Source of the DNA: Algihabitans albus
GTDB taxonomy: Bacteria; Pseudomonadota; Alphaproteobacteria; Kiloniellales; DSM-21159
Direction of reading: 5' to 3'
Assembly (NCBI RefSeq): GCF_003572205.1
Contig: NZ_QXNY01000010.1
Location: forward strand, 62,001-126,000
DNA: 64,000 bases
The position numbers were made by a program, and so were the translations under genes. The notes beneath the pieces are model-generated. The model was not told where the DNA came from and made no database searches. It worked only from the letters and a program-made list of their open reading frames with translations. Of the stretch, positions 24,800-34,344 are shown piece by piece (the first letter of the stretch is position 1; each line of letters opens with the position of its first letter).

Positions 24800-26251
24800 A
24801 TGGCGGCAAGCGTCGAAACGGTCGAACAGGTCAAGTCGCTGGGCGAGCGCTACAAGTACGGCTGGTCCACCGATCTGGAGATGGAGACCGCGCCCAAGGG
24901 CCTGAACGAGGACATCATCCGCTTCATCTCGGCCAAGAAGGACGAGCCGGAGTGGATGCTGGAGTGGCGTCTGAAGGCCTACGCGCACTGGCAGACCATG
25001 CCGGAGCCCAAGTGGGCCAAGGTCGAGCATCCGCCGATCGATTATCAGGACGTCTACTACTACGCCGCGCCCAAGCTGGCCGATAAGCCGCAGTCGCTCG
25101 ACGAGGTCGACCCCAAGCTGCTGGAGACCTACGAGAAGTTGGGCATTCCCTTGCGGGAGCAGGAGATGCTGGCCGGCGTCGCCGTCGATGCCGTGTTCGA
25201 CAGCGTCTCGGTCGCGACCACCTTCAAGAAGAAGCTGAGCGAAGTCGGCGTCATCTTCTGCTCGATCTCGGAAGCGATCCAGGAGCACCCGGAGCTGGTG
25301 CGCAAGTACCTGGGCTCGGTCGTGCCCTTCGCCGACAACAAGCACGCCTGCCTGAACACGGCGGTCTTCACCGACGGCTCCTTCGTCTACATCCCGCCGG
25401 GCGTGCGCTGCCCGATGGAGCTCTCCACCTACTTCCGCATCAACGCCGAGAACACCGGCCAGTTCGAGCGGACGCTGATCATCGCCGACAAGGGCTCCTA
25501 CGTCAGCTATCTGGAGGGCTGCACGGCGCCGCAGCGCGACGAGAACCAGCTTCACGCAGCCATTGTCGAGCTGATCGCGCTGGACGACGCGGAGATTAAA
25601 TACTCGACCGTCCAGAACTGGTATCCCGGCGACGAGGACGGTAAGGGCGGCATCTACAACTTCGTCACCAAGCGCGGCCTCTGTAAGGGCACCAACTCCA
25701 AGATCAGCTGGACCCAGGTCGAGACCGGCTCCGCGATCACCTGGAAGTACCCGAGCTGCATCCTGCAGGGCGACAATTCGGTGGGCGAGTTCTACTCCAT
25801 CGCCATCACCAACAACATGCAGCAGGCCGATACCGGCACCAAGATGATCCACCTGGGCAAGAACACCTCCTCCCGGATCATCTCCAAGGGCATCTCGGCC
25901 GGCCGTTCGGCACAGACCTATCGCGGCCTGGTGCGCATGGGCGGCAAGGCCGAGCGGGCGCGTAACTACACCCAGTGCGATTCCCTGCTGATCGGCGAAG
26001 CCTGCGCGGCCCATACCGTGCCCTACATCGAGAGCAAGAACCGCAGCGCGCAGGTCGAGCACGAGGCGACCACGTCGCGCATCAGCGAAGACCAGCTCTT
26101 CTACTGCCGCCAGCGCGGTATCGGTCAGGAAGAGGCCGTCGCCCTGGTGGTCAACGGCTTCTGCCGCGAAGTGCTGCAGCAGCTCCCGATGGAGTTCGCG
26201 GTCGAGGCGCAGAAGCTGGTCGGCATCAGCCTGGAAGGCTCGGTCGGTTAG
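24800..26251 (+). CDS. sufB: Fe-S cluster assembly scaffold SufB
   Basis: A 483-residue SufB, the usual length. Landmarks are the N-terminal helical part, [22 protein letters not shown], and the right-handed beta-helix core ending in [20 protein letters not shown] and [14 protein letters not shown]. In the SufBC2D complex it accepts persulfide sulfur and builds the nascent cluster. Highly conserved throughout. The ATG at 24800 follows a GAGAGA-type site. First structural gene of the operon. Confidence 0.98.
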   Translation: MAASVETVEQVKSLGERYKYGWSTDLEMETAPKGLNEDIIRFISAKKDEPEWMLEWRLKAYAHWQTMPEPKWAKVEHPPIDYQDVYYYAAPKLADKPQSLDEVDPKLLETYEKLGIPLREQEMLAGVAVDAVFDSVSVATTFKKKLSEVGVIFCSISEAIQEHPELVRKYLGSVVPFADNKHACLNTAVFTDGSFVYIPPGVRCPMELSTYFRINAENTGQFERTLIIADKGSYVSYLEGCTAPQRDENQLHAAIVELIALDDAEIKYSTVQNWYPGDEDGKGGIYNFVTKRGLCKGTNSKISWTQVETGSAITWKYPSCILQGDNSVGEFYSIAITNNMQQADTGTKMIHLGKNTSSRIISKGISAGRSAQTYRGLVRMGGKAERARNYTQCDSLLIGEACAAHTVPYIESKNRSAQVEHEATTSRISEDQLFYCRQRGIGQEEAVALVVNGFCREVLQQLPMEFAVEAQKLVGISLEGSVG

Positions 26252-26290
26252 ACCGGGGATTTACCGAAACACTTGCAAGAAACGAGACCC

Positions 26291-27037
26291 ATGCTCGAGA
26301 TCAAGAACCTGCACGCGACCATCGACGGCACCGAAATCCTCAAGGGGATCGACCTGACCATCAAGGCCGGCGAGATCCATGCCATCATGGGCCCGAACGG
26401 CTCCGGCAAATCGACCCTCTCCTACCTGCTGTCCGGACGCGAGGGCTACGAGGCCACCGACGGCTCCGTCGCCTTCAAGGGCAACGACCTGCTGTCGCTG
26501 GAGCCGGAGGAGCGCGCCGCCGAGGGCCTGTTCCTGGCCTTCCAGTACCCGGTCGAGATCCCCGGCGTGCCCAACACCACCTTCCTCAAGGAAGCGGTGA
26601 ACGCGGTGCGCAAGCACCGGGGCGAGCCCGAGCTCGACGCCATGGAGTTCGTCAAGCAGCTGCGTGCCAAGACGAAGGAACTGGGGATCAACCAGGACTT
26701 CCTGAAGCGCGCGGTCAATGCGGGCTTCTCGGGCGGCGAGAAGAAGCGGAACGAGATGCTGCAGATGGCCATGCTCGAGCCGAGCCTCTGCCTGCTGGAC
26801 GAGACGGATAGCGGCCTGGACATCGACGCGCTGAAGGCGGTCGCCGAGGGGGTCAACGCCATGCGCGGACCGGACCGCGCCATGCTGGTGATCACTCACT
26901 ACCAGCGCCTGCTGACCTATATCGTGCCCGACAGGGTGCACGTGCTCTCCAAGGGCCGAATCATCCGCTCCGGCGGACCGGAGCTGGCGCAGGAACTGGA
27001 AGAGAAAGGCTATGCCGAGTCGGTCGAGGCCGCCTAG
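26291..27037 (+). CDS. sufC: SUF ABC-type ATPase SufC
   Basis: A 248-residue soluble ABC ATPase that drives SufBCD conformational change. Walker A GPNGSGKST, signature FSGGEKKRNEMLQMAM, Walker B LCLLDETDSGLDIDALK and the H-loop ITHYQRL are all intact. I take ATG 26291 (MLEIKNLHA). A TTG at 26273 would add six residues, but the 248-residue form equals E. coli SufC. The gap to sufB is 39 bp. Confidence 0.97.
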   Translation: MLEIKNLHATIDGTEILKGIDLTIKAGEIHAIMGPNGSGKSTLSYLLSGREGYEATDGSVAFKGNDLLSLEPEERAAEGLFLAFQYPVEIPGVPNTTFLKEAVNAVRKHRGEPELDAMEFVKQLRAKTKELGINQDFLKRAVNAGFSGGEKKRNEMLQMAMLEPSLCLLDETDSGLDIDALKAVAEGVNAMRGPDRAMLVITHYQRLLTYIVPDRVHVLSKGRIIRSGGPELAQELEEKGYAESVEAA

Positions 27038-27110
27038 GCGAAGCGCAAACGGTCACGACCCGAGGGGCAAGACCCACGGGCAAACGAAAAGAGACAACGG
27101 TACCGCGTTC

Positions 27111-28460
27111 ATGGCTCAAGAGATTCTCTCCACCGATCCTTATCTGGCCCGCTTCAATGCGGCTAAGGCGGCCCTGCCGGGCGCGGCCCAGTCCTGGTTG
27201 TCCGAGCTTCGCGAGCAGGCGGCCGCGCGCTTCCGCGAGCTGGGCTTTCCCACCCAGCGTCACGAAAGCTGGAAGTACACCCCGCTGAAGGCGCTGAAGG
27301 ATCTGACTTTCAAGCCGGCCGGCGAGACGGGACAGACCGCCAGCCTGGACCGCGTCCCCACCCTACTGACGGAGAGCGACTCACCGCTCCGCGCGACCCT
27401 GGTCGGCGGCGTCTTCCGAGCCGACCTCTCGGCGCTCGACGGGCTGCCCGCCGGTGCGACGGTGGAGCCGCTGAGCGCCCTTCTCGAACGCGAGCCAGCC
27501 GCCCTGGAACCCTGGCTGGGACAGATCGCGACCGACCGCGACCAGCCGTTGCTGGCGCTCAACACCGCCCTGTTCGACGACGGGCTGGTCATCCGTCTCG
27601 GCAAGAACGTGGTCCTGGACAGTCCCCTGGAGCTGACCTTCCTGGGGCCGCTGAGCGAGGAACCGACCCAGCTTCACCCGCGCGTCCTGATCCTGCTGGA
27701 CCAGGGGGCCGAGGCGACGCTGCTGGAACATCACTTCGGCTACGGCGACGCGCCGGTCTTCCACAATGGCGTCAGCGAGATCGCTCTCGGCGAGAACGCC
27801 CGCCTCACGCATCTCAAGCTGCAGTCGGCCCCCTCGGGCACCTTCCACTTCGCGACCACCCATGTCAGGCAGGAGCGCGACAGCAGCTACGAAAGTTTCG
27901 CGCTGAACCACGGCGGCGCCCTGTCGCGCCTGGAGACGCGGGTCAAGCTGATCGGCACGGGCGCGGATTGTCACCTGAACGGGGCCTATCTGCTGCGCGA
28001 CCGCCAGCATGGCGACATCACCACCGTGATCGACCACCAGGTGCCGCACTGCACGAGCAAGGAAGTGATCAAAGGCGCGCTGGACGACCGCGCGCGCGGC
28101 GTGTTCCAGGGGCTGATCCGGGTCGCGCCCGACGCCCAGAAGTCCGACGGGCGGATGCTCAACAAGACACTGCTGCTGTCCGAGAAGGCCGAGATCGACA
28201 CCAAGCCGGAACTGGAGATCTTCGCCGACGACGTTCAGTGCGCCCACGGCGCGACGACCGGCGAGATCGACCACGACGCGATCTTCTATCTGCGCAGCCG
28301 GGGCCTGCCCGAAGCGCGTGCCCGCAGCCTGATGGTCGAGTCCTTCCTGACCGAGACGGTCGAGGAACTGAGCGACGAGTCCCTGCGCCCGCTGGTGCTG
28401 GAACGGATCCGCGATTGGTTGGGCACACAAGGTCCTCAGGGAGAGGAGCAGTCGGCATGA
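27111..28460 (+). CDS. sufD: Fe-S cluster assembly protein SufD
   Basis: A 449-residue SufB paralogue. It has the N-terminal helical region with RHESWKYTPLKAL, the beta-helix centre, GAYLLRDRQHGDITTVIDH and the C-terminal AHGATTGEIDHDAIFYLRSRGL. It partners SufB at the ATPase interface and contributes to iron acquisition. The start at ATG 27111 is chosen over upstream in-frame codons that overlap sufC. The stop overlaps the sufS start (ATGA). Confidence 0.96.
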   Translation: MAQEILSTDPYLARFNAAKAALPGAAQSWLSELREQAAARFRELGFPTQRHESWKYTPLKALKDLTFKPAGETGQTASLDRVPTLLTESDSPLRATLVGGVFRADLSALDGLPAGATVEPLSALLEREPAALEPWLGQIATDRDQPLLALNTALFDDGLVIRLGKNVVLDSPLELTFLGPLSEEPTQLHPRVLILLDQGAEATLLEHHFGYGDAPVFHNGVSEIALGENARLTHLKLQSAPSGTFHFATTHVRQERDSSYESFALNHGGALSRLETRVKLIGTGADCHLNGAYLLRDRQHGDITTVIDHQVPHCTSKEVIKGALDDRARGVFQGLIRVAPDAQKSDGRMLNKTLLLSEKAEIDTKPELEIFADDVQCAHGATTGEIDHDAIFYLRSRGLPEARARSLMVESFLTETVEELSDESLRPLVLERIRDWLGTQGPQGEEQSA

Positions 28461-29740
28461 GCGAGGCTCTGAAGCTCGATCCGGCGGCGGCGATCCGGCA
28501 GATGCCGGCGGCCAATTCGGACTCCGCCTTCGACATCGAGCGGATCCGGGCGGACTTCCCGATCCTGACCCGCGAGGTCTACGGCAAGCCCCTCGTCTAC
28601 CTGGACAACGGCGCCTCGGCTCAGAAGCCGACGCAGGTTCTTGAGGCCATGGACGAGATCTATCGCTGCCACTACTCGAACGTCCACCGCGGCGTCCACA
28701 AGTTGAGCCAGGAGGCGACCGACGCCTTCGAGGCGGCGCGCGAGACGGTCGCCCGCTTCTTGGGCGCGACGACCTCCGAGGAGATCGTCTTCACCCGGGG
28801 CGCCACCGAGGCGATCAACCTGATCGCCAACTCCTGGGCACAGCAGAACCTGCAGGCCGGCGACGAGATCCTGCTCACGGTGCTGGAGCACCATGCCAAC
28901 ATCGTGCCCTGGCAGCTGCTGCGCGATCGCATCGGCATCGAGATCAAGGTCGTGCCGCTGGAGGCCGACGGCAGCTTCGACATGGCCGCTTTCGAGCGGC
29001 TGCTGAGTCCCCGGACCAAGCTGGTCGCGGTGGCCCATATCTCGAATGTGCTTGGCACGCTGCTGCCTGTCCGCGAGATTGCGGAGAAGGCGCATGCGGT
29101 CGGCGCCAAGGTGCTGCTCGACGGCTGCCAGGCGGTCCCGCACCTGCCGGTCGAAGTCGGCAAGCTGGGCTGCGACTTCTATGTCTTCTCGTCCCACAAG
29201 CTCTATGGCCCGACCGGGATCGGCGTCCTCTGGGCGCCCTACGATACCCTGCTCGGGATGTCGCCATACCAGGGCGGCGGGGAGATGATCGCACGGGTCA
29301 CCTTCGAGGAGACGACCTACAAGGAACCGCCGCATCGCTTCGAGGCGGGCACGCCGGCCATCGCCGAAGCCGTCGGGCTGGGCGCCGCCGTCGACTATCT
29401 GGAGGCCATCGGTCTGGACGCGGTCGCCGCGCACGAGGACAGCCTGCTGCGCTACGCGACCGAGCGGCTGAACGCCATCGAAGGTGTGACCCTCTACGGC
29501 ACGGCCAAGGAGAAGTCGGCCATCCTCTCCTTCAACGTCGAGGGCGCCCATGCCCACGACGTCGGCACCATCCTCGACCGCTCCGGCGTGGCCGTGCGCG
29601 CCGGTCACCACTGCGCCCAGCCGCTGATGGACTATCTGGATGTGCCGGCCACGGCCCGCGCATCCTTCGGGCTCTACAACACCCGCGACGAAGTGGACGC
29701 CTTGGCCGCCGCGGTCGAGAAGGTGAAGGACTTCTTCTAG
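28457..29740 (+). CDS. sufS: Cysteine desulfurase SufS
   Basis: A 427-residue class II cysteine desulfurase that mobilises sulfur from cysteine as a persulfide. The PLP lysine is Lys248 (FSSHKLYGPTG), and the catalytic cysteine is Cys386 in RAGHHCAQPLMDYL. VYLDNGASAQKP opens the fold. SufS usually needs SufE or SufU as a sulfur acceptor, but neither is encoded in this cluster. The start overlaps the sufD stop by 4 nt. The stop lies within the first unit of a 16-bp tandem duplication. Confidence 0.97.
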   Translation: MSEALKLDPAAAIRQMPAANSDSAFDIERIRADFPILTREVYGKPLVYLDNGASAQKPTQVLEAMDEIYRCHYSNVHRGVHKLSQEATDAFEAARETVARFLGATTSEEIVFTRGATEAINLIANSWAQQNLQAGDEILLTVLEHHANIVPWQLLRDRIGIEIKVVPLEADGSFDMAAFERLLSPRTKLVAVAHISNVLGTLLPVREIAEKAHAVGAKVLLDGCQAVPHLPVEVGKLGCDFYVFSSHKLYGPTGIGVLWAPYDTLLGMSPYQGGGEMIARVTFEETTYKEPPHRFEAGTPAIAEAVGLGAAVDYLEAIGLDAVAAHEDSLLRYATERLNAIEGVTLYGTAKEKSAILSFNVEGAHAHDVGTILDRSGVAVRAGHHCAQPLMDYLDVPATARASFGLYNTRDEVDALAAAVEKVKDFF

Positions 29741-29766
29741 GAAGTACGGGTTCTAGGAAGTACGGG
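29735..29766. repeat. 16-bp tandem duplication at the sufS 3' end
   Basis: ttctaggaagtacggg occurs twice without interruption (29735-29750 and 29751-29766). The first unit includes the last codon and TAG stop of sufS. It probably arose by replication slippage. It lengthens the spacer before sufT without disrupting it. Confidence 0.8.
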
Positions 29767-29776
29767 AAAGACGACA

Positions 29777-30253
29777 ATGACCCAAGAGATCGAAACCAAG
29801 GACACCAAGGAGCGTCCGGAGCCGCTGGAGCCACTCGCTCAGCCGCATTACAACCCCTACCTCTGGCCCGGCGCCATGCAGGACGACGATGCCGCCGAGG
29901 AAGGGGCGACCACGACCGCCGGCGAACCGAAGCCGGAAGGGGAAGCCGTGGCCGAGGAAGAGGCCGTCGTCGAAGCTCTCCGCACCGTCTACGACCCCGA
30001 AATCCCGGTGAACATCTTCGATCTCGGTCTGATTTACGAAAACAAGATCAATCAGGAGAACGGCGACGTCGCGATCCTGATGACCCTGACCGCGCCCTCC
30101 TGCCCCGTCGCGGGCATCCTGCCGGGCCAGGTCGCCGAGAAGGTCGCCTCCGTGCCGGGTACAGGCGAAGTCGCGGTCACCATCACCTGGGACCCGCCGT
30201 GGAACCAGACCAAGATGAGCGAAGATGCGAAGCTGGCGCTGGGCCTCTTCTAG
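29777..30253 (+). CDS. sufT: SUF-associated MIP18/DUF59 family protein SufT
   Basis: A 158-residue protein. An acidic, proline-rich N-terminal region of about 75 residues precedes the DUF59 domain (VVEALRTVYDPEIPVNIFDLGLIYE ... LTAPSCPVAGILP ... ITWDPPWNQTKMSEDAKLALG). The single conserved cysteine in APSCP is present. Family members take part in Fe-S maturation or delivery. In operons of this type the gene lies between sufS and sufA, as here. The long acidic N-terminus is likely disordered. Confidence 0.92.
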   Translation: MTQEIETKDTKERPEPLEPLAQPHYNPYLWPGAMQDDDAAEEGATTTAGEPKPEGEAVAEEEAVVEALRTVYDPEIPVNIFDLGLIYENKINQENGDVAILMTLTAPSCPVAGILPGQVAEKVASVPGTGEVAVTITWDPPWNQTKMSEDAKLALGLF

Positions 30254-30335
30254 AGATTGCGGATTCCGGGTCTTTCGCCGCAGGCGCCCGTAACTACATA
30301 GTGTTGCAGAGAGCGACGTTCGCTCCGAGGAGTCG

Positions 30336-30677
30336 ATGACAATGGGTCCCATGCTGACGCTGACCGACCGCGCCGCAGAGCGCGTCAAGCGCTTGATCTC
30401 GAAAAGCCCGGAAGACGGCGTGCTGGGGCTGCGCGTGGGCGTGAAGACGCGCGGCTGCTCCGGCATGAGCTACTTCGTCGAGTACGCGAAGGAGCAGAAG
30501 CGCTTCGAGGACGTGATCGAGGACAAGGGCGTCAAGATCTTCATCGACCCCACAGCCACGATGTTCATCCTGGGCAGCGAGATGGACTACCAGGAAGACA
30601 AGTTGCAGTCCGGCTTCGTCTTCACCAATCCCAACGAAAAGAGCCGCTGCGGCTGCGGCGAGAGCTTCTCGGTCTAA
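30336..30677 (+). CDS. sufA: A-type Fe-S carrier protein SufA/IscA
   Basis: A 113-residue A-type carrier that receives clusters and passes them to apo-proteins. The three cluster ligands are present: Cys41 (TRGCSGMSY), Cys105 and Cys107 (RCGCGESFSV). The ATG at 30336 has GAGGAG just upstream. In-frame Met at residues 3 or 6 would also be possible. Final gene of the SUF operon, followed by a hairpin. Confidence 0.96.
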   Translation: MTMGPMLTLTDRAAERVKRLISKSPEDGVLGLRVGVKTRGCSGMSYFVEYAKEQKRFEDVIEDKGVKIFIDPTATMFILGSEMDYQEDKLQSGFVFTNPNEKSRCGCGESFSV

Positions 30678-30683
30678 CGAGCG

Positions 30684-30703
30684 CCGAGGCCTTAGGTCCT
30701 CGG
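30684..30703. terminator. Hairpin between sufA and the convergent threonine dehydratase gene
   Basis: ccgaggcc-tta-ggtcctcgg forms an 8-bp stem with one bulged T in the 32-bp space between two convergent stops. It probably serves both genes. No strong T-run. Confidence 0.5.
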
Positions 30704-30709
30704 ATCGTC

Positions 30710-31954
30710 TCAGTTTCTCGGATCGGCGGAGCGGCTTGCCAGAACCCGCGCCGGGAAACCGGCCGCGTCGAGTGCCGCGGTGATCTCCCGCACATGCTCG
30801 GCGTCCCGAGACTCCAGCGTGACGTCGATATCGGCGCGCTTGGCCGGCACGTCGGCGAAGAGCCGCTGGTGGTCGACCTCGATGATGTTGGCGCCGGTAC
30901 CGCCGATCACCTGCGACAGCCGCGCCAGTTGACCCGGCTGGTCGACGATGGTGATGCGCAGCCGCACAAGGCGTCCGTCGCGCACGAGGCCGCGGATCAG
31001 CACGCCCGACAGCAAGCGCATGTCGATGTTGCCGCCGCAGATCACGACGCCGACCTTCTTTCCGGCATAGCGCTCGGGCTCGGCGACGACGGCGGCGAGC
31101 CCGGCGGCGCCCGCCCCCTCGGCGACTATCTTCTGCTCCTCGGCCAAGTGATGCACCGCCGTTTCCAGCGCGGTTTCGTCGACCAGCCGGATGTCGTCGA
31201 CCAAGGCGCGCACCATCTCCTGGGTCAAGGTGCCGGGCGTCTTGACCGCGATGCCGTCCGCCAAGGTCGTGCCACCCGCCTCTATCGGCTCGCCGCGCAG
31301 GGCTTGCAGCATCGAGGGGAACAGGGCGGCTTCGACACCGATGATCTCCAAAGACGGCTGCAGCGCCTTCACGGCCGCGGCAATCCCCGAGATCAGGCCG
31401 CCGCCGCCGATCGGCACGACGACCATGTCCAGGTCCGGCGCGTCCTCCAGGATCTCCAGGCCGATCGTCCCCTGCCCGGCGATGATCGCCGGATCGTCGT
31501 AGGGATGCACGAAGACCAGACCTTCGGCCTCCGCAATCTCCCGCGCCTTCTTGGCCGACACGTCAAGGGTATCGCCGGTCAGCACCACGCGCGCACCATA
31601 GGCCCGGGTGCGCTGCACCTTGGTGAAGGGCGCGAACTCCGGCATCACGATGGTGGCGGGGATGCCGAGGCGCTGGGCGTGGTAGGCAACGCCCTGGGCA
31701 TGATTGCCCGCCGACATCGCGATCACGCCTTTCTCGGCCTGCGCCGAGGTCAGACTCATGAGCTTGTTGCAGGCGCCGCGGTCCTTGAAGGAGCCAGTCA
31801 CCTGGAAGTTCTCGCACTTCAGGAAAAGCTCGCAGCCGAGCTGGCGGGAGAGGCGGAAGGCCGGCACAAGCGGCGTGCGGACGATTCGGCCGTTCAACGC
31901 CGCCGCCGCAGCACGGATCGTCTCGAGCGTAACGCCGCCGGGGACCTCAGTCAT
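30710..31954 (-). CDS. ilvA: Threonine ammonia-lyase (threonine dehydratase) with C-terminal ACT domain
   Basis: Converts threonine to 2-oxobutyrate and ammonia. The 414-residue PLP enzyme has Schiff-base Lys57 in GSFKDRGACNK, AGNHAQGVAY and the glycine loop VVPIGGGGLISG. A single C-terminal ACT-like domain (about residues 325-400, LVRLRITIVDQPGQLARLSQ) suggests allosteric control. This is the short one-ACT architecture, not the two-ACT E. coli IlvA form. ATG 31954 with GGAGAGG upstream is preferred over GTG 31960. Confidence 0.92.
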   Translation of the reverse strand: MTEVPGGVTLETIRAAAAALNGRIVRTPLVPAFRLSRQLGCELFLKCENFQVTGSFKDRGACNKLMSLTSAQAEKGVIAMSAGNHAQGVAYHAQRLGIPATIVMPEFAPFTKVQRTRAYGARVVLTGDTLDVSAKKAREIAEAEGLVFVHPYDDPAIIAGQGTIGLEILEDAPDLDMVVVPIGGGGLISGIAAAVKALQPSLEIIGVEAALFPSMLQALRGEPIEAGGTTLADGIAVKTPGTLTQEMVRALVDDIRLVDETALETAVHHLAEEQKIVAEGAGAAGLAAVVAEPERYAGKKVGVVICGGNIDMRLLSGVLIRGLVRDGRLVRLRITIVDQPGQLARLSQVIGGTGANIIEVDHQRLFADVPAKRADIDVTLESRDAEHVREITAALDAAGFPARVLASRSADPRN

Positions 31955-31989
31955 AACCACCTCTCCGCTCCAAGCGCCTGTATCGCAGC

Positions 31990-34344
31990 TTAGCGCGGAC
32001 GAAGCACCAGGCGCCCACCCTCGGCTTGTTCGTCAGCGACCAGAGTTGCATAGCCGCCGTCGCGCCACTGCGCTGCGAAATCCAGAAAATGGGCCGAGAA
32101 GGGGTTGCCGGACTGGCCGGAAGTGATGACGAAGCGCGAGGCGTCGAGATCGGCCAGGTCGTAGACGGCCCGCAGGCCGGCACCGTGAACCATGCGCAGC
32201 GGCGTCGCCTCCTCCCAAGCCGGCGTCGCGCGCTTGACCGTATAGTTGCCCCCGGCAACCGGGAAGCGCCGCTGATAGGCGGCCCCCAGCAGGGGTACGC
32301 GCCCGAGCAGCATGTGCTGCAGCCGCGCGACATGCCAGTCGCCCCACGCCATCTCGGCCAGCGGTTGGTCCGCGCCGAGTCCCTCAAGCCACGCCAGCGC
32401 CTCCGTCAGAGCCTCGCCGCGCACCCAGAGGCAGTCTTCGACCTCGGCCGTCGCCGTATGGTCGCACCAGCTCTGAGCCTGCGTCAGGACGTGGGAGATG
32501 CCGGTGGCGTTCCAGTAGGCATAGCCCCAATAGGCCTCGCCCAGTTCGTCGGCGAAGATCTTCGCGTTGATGGCCCGTAGCCAGGCGTAGAGCAAAAGCG
32601 GCTGCGGGCGATCCGGCGCCATCTGGAAATCCCAGTCGTCGAGCAGCGCGACCGCCTGTCCGACCGGCGTGTCGTCCACCGGCAGCCCTTCGATCAGCAG
32701 CGGCACCAGTTCCCGCGCCATCAGCGAATGGGCGTCGCGCTGCAGCGCCCAGCTGGCCTCCGGCGTATGCGGGCTCTCGCTCTCGAGCACTTCCGCAATG
32801 CGGCGCGCGCGATAGGCCGGCTGGAAGCGGGTGGCGAGAAGGTGAGGATAGTCCGGCCCGACAACCCGGTTGTTGGCGTTGATGAGCAGGCCTTCGGCGG
32901 GATCGACCGCATGGGGCAAGGCCGCGAAGGGGATCATTCCGGACCAAAGGCGCTCGCGCTCGGCCCCCTCGACCGGCAGGCTGCCGTCGAAGCCCTCGCG
33001 GATCGGCACCAGCGCCGGGGCGTAAAAACCGAAGGTGCCTTCGCTATTGGCCCAGAAGACGTTCTGCTGCGGGCCGGTCCAGAGCCGCATGGCGGCGGTA
33101 AAGTCGTCCCAGGTCTGGGCGAAGTTGAGGCGATAGAGCGCTTCCGGCGAGCTGTCCGGCACGCTGAGATAGGACCAGGCCAGCGCCATGACGCGGCCGT
33201 CTTCGGCCGCGTCGGAGGCCTCTTCGTTGATATCGGAGATCACCGGGCCGTGGCGCGTCGCGCGGAAGGTCTCGGTGACGTCTTCGCCGAAGCGGACCCG
33301 GAAGGTCTCCTCGCGCGTTTCGAAAGGCCGAGGGCCGGCCGGCGTGAGATAGCGCTCGGGATCCGTCGGGTCGAGCGTCTCGACCACCAGATCCTGAGTA
33401 TCGCTATGGGTGGTGGTGAAGCCCCAGGCGGCCTGGCCGTTATGGCCCAACACCATCAGCGGGATGCCGGGCGACGTAGCCCCGGCCAGTACGCCCTCCG
33501 GCGTTTCCAAACGCGCCAGGTACCAGGTTGCCGGCACCTGCAGACCCAGGTGTGGGTCGTTGGCCAGCACGGGTTTGCCACTGGCGGTCAAGCTGCCGCC
33601 CACGGTCCAGACATTGCTCGCCCCCAGCGTCGCTTCGCGCGGCAGGACCTCCAGCAAGCTCGACAAGTCCCCGATATCCGCGCCTGGAATGGTCGCGGCC
33701 TCGGTCATCTTGTTGGGAAAAAGGTCGTCCAGAGCATCCGGCCCGACCGCGGCGATCAGGCGGGCATTGTCCAACTCCTCGCGCCAGTTACCGGACAGCC
33801 GCAGAGCCATCAGCTTGCCCCAAAGCAGCGAATGCCAGGGTTCCCAACGTTCCGGCGCGCCGGCGAGCAGGAATTCCGGCGGCCAGGGACCTTCATGGGT
33901 CTCCAGAAAACTGTTCACGCCCTCGCTATAGGCGTCCAGAGCGTCTCGCACCTCGGCGGACAACTGCGGCAGGTCGCGCTGTGCCAGGCCGGCCAGGTCG
34001 AGGGCGCGCATCAGCCTGTCGAAATCGAGGGTCATGCCCCCTGCCACCTCCGACAGGCGGCCGGTGGCGATGCGCCGCAGCATCTCCATCTGAACCAAGC
34101 GATCCTGCGCATGGAGATAACCAAGCGCAAAAAAGGCGTCGTTCCAGCTCTCGGCTCTCACGGTCGGTACGCCAGCGGCATCGCGCAGAATCTCGACCGG
34201 CGCCGCGGGGCTGCCGACCGTGATCTCGCCCGCCGTCTTCGGCAACGAGCCCTGCAGCCATAGCCAGCCGCCCGCCAGAACCAGAACCAGGAGCACGACG
34301 AGGCCGGCCAGCCCCCGTCCAAACCATTTCAAGACCTTGCGCAT
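31990..34344 (-). CDS. Penicillin acylase family N-terminal-nucleophile hydrolase
   Basis: A 784-residue exported or membrane-anchored Ntn hydrolase precursor. An N-terminal hydrophobic helix (residues about 11-31) serves as signal or anchor. Autocatalytic cleavage is expected between Gly-Ala242 and Ser243 (GASNVWTVGG), making Ser243 the nucleophile of the beta chain. Supporting blocks are GVPTVRAESWNDAFFALGYLHAQDR in the alpha chain and GHNGQAAWGFTTTHSDTQDL in the beta chain. Natural substrates may be N-acyl compounds, including acyl-homoserine lactones, as reported for relatives; not predictable here. Divergent from the cystathionine beta-synthase gene. Confidence 0.92.
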   Translation of the reverse strand: MRKVLKWFGRGLAGLVVLLVLVLAGGWLWLQGSLPKTAGEITVGSPAAPVEILRDAAGVPTVRAESWNDAFFALGYLHAQDRLVQMEMLRRIATGRLSEVAGGMTLDFDRLMRALDLAGLAQRDLPQLSAEVRDALDAYSEGVNSFLETHEGPWPPEFLLAGAPERWEPWHSLLWGKLMALRLSGNWREELDNARLIAAVGPDALDDLFPNKMTEAATIPGADIGDLSSLLEVLPREATLGASNVWTVGGSLTASGKPVLANDPHLGLQVPATWYLARLETPEGVLAGATSPGIPLMVLGHNGQAAWGFTTTHSDTQDLVVETLDPTDPERYLTPAGPRPFETREETFRVRFGEDVTETFRATRHGPVISDINEEASDAAEDGRVMALAWSYLSVPDSSPEALYRLNFAQTWDDFTAAMRLWTGPQQNVFWANSEGTFGFYAPALVPIREGFDGSLPVEGAERERLWSGMIPFAALPHAVDPAEGLLINANNRVVGPDYPHLLATRFQPAYRARRIAEVLESESPHTPEASWALQRDAHSLMARELVPLLIEGLPVDDTPVGQAVALLDDWDFQMAPDRPQPLLLYAWLRAINAKIFADELGEAYWGYAYWNATGISHVLTQAQSWCDHTATAEVEDCLWVRGEALTEALAWLEGLGADQPLAEMAWGDWHVARLQHMLLGRVPLLGAAYQRRFPVAGGNYTVKRATPAWEEATPLRMVHGAGLRAVYDLADLDASRFVITSGQSGNPFSAHFLDFAAQWRDGGYATLVADEQAEGGRLVLRPR

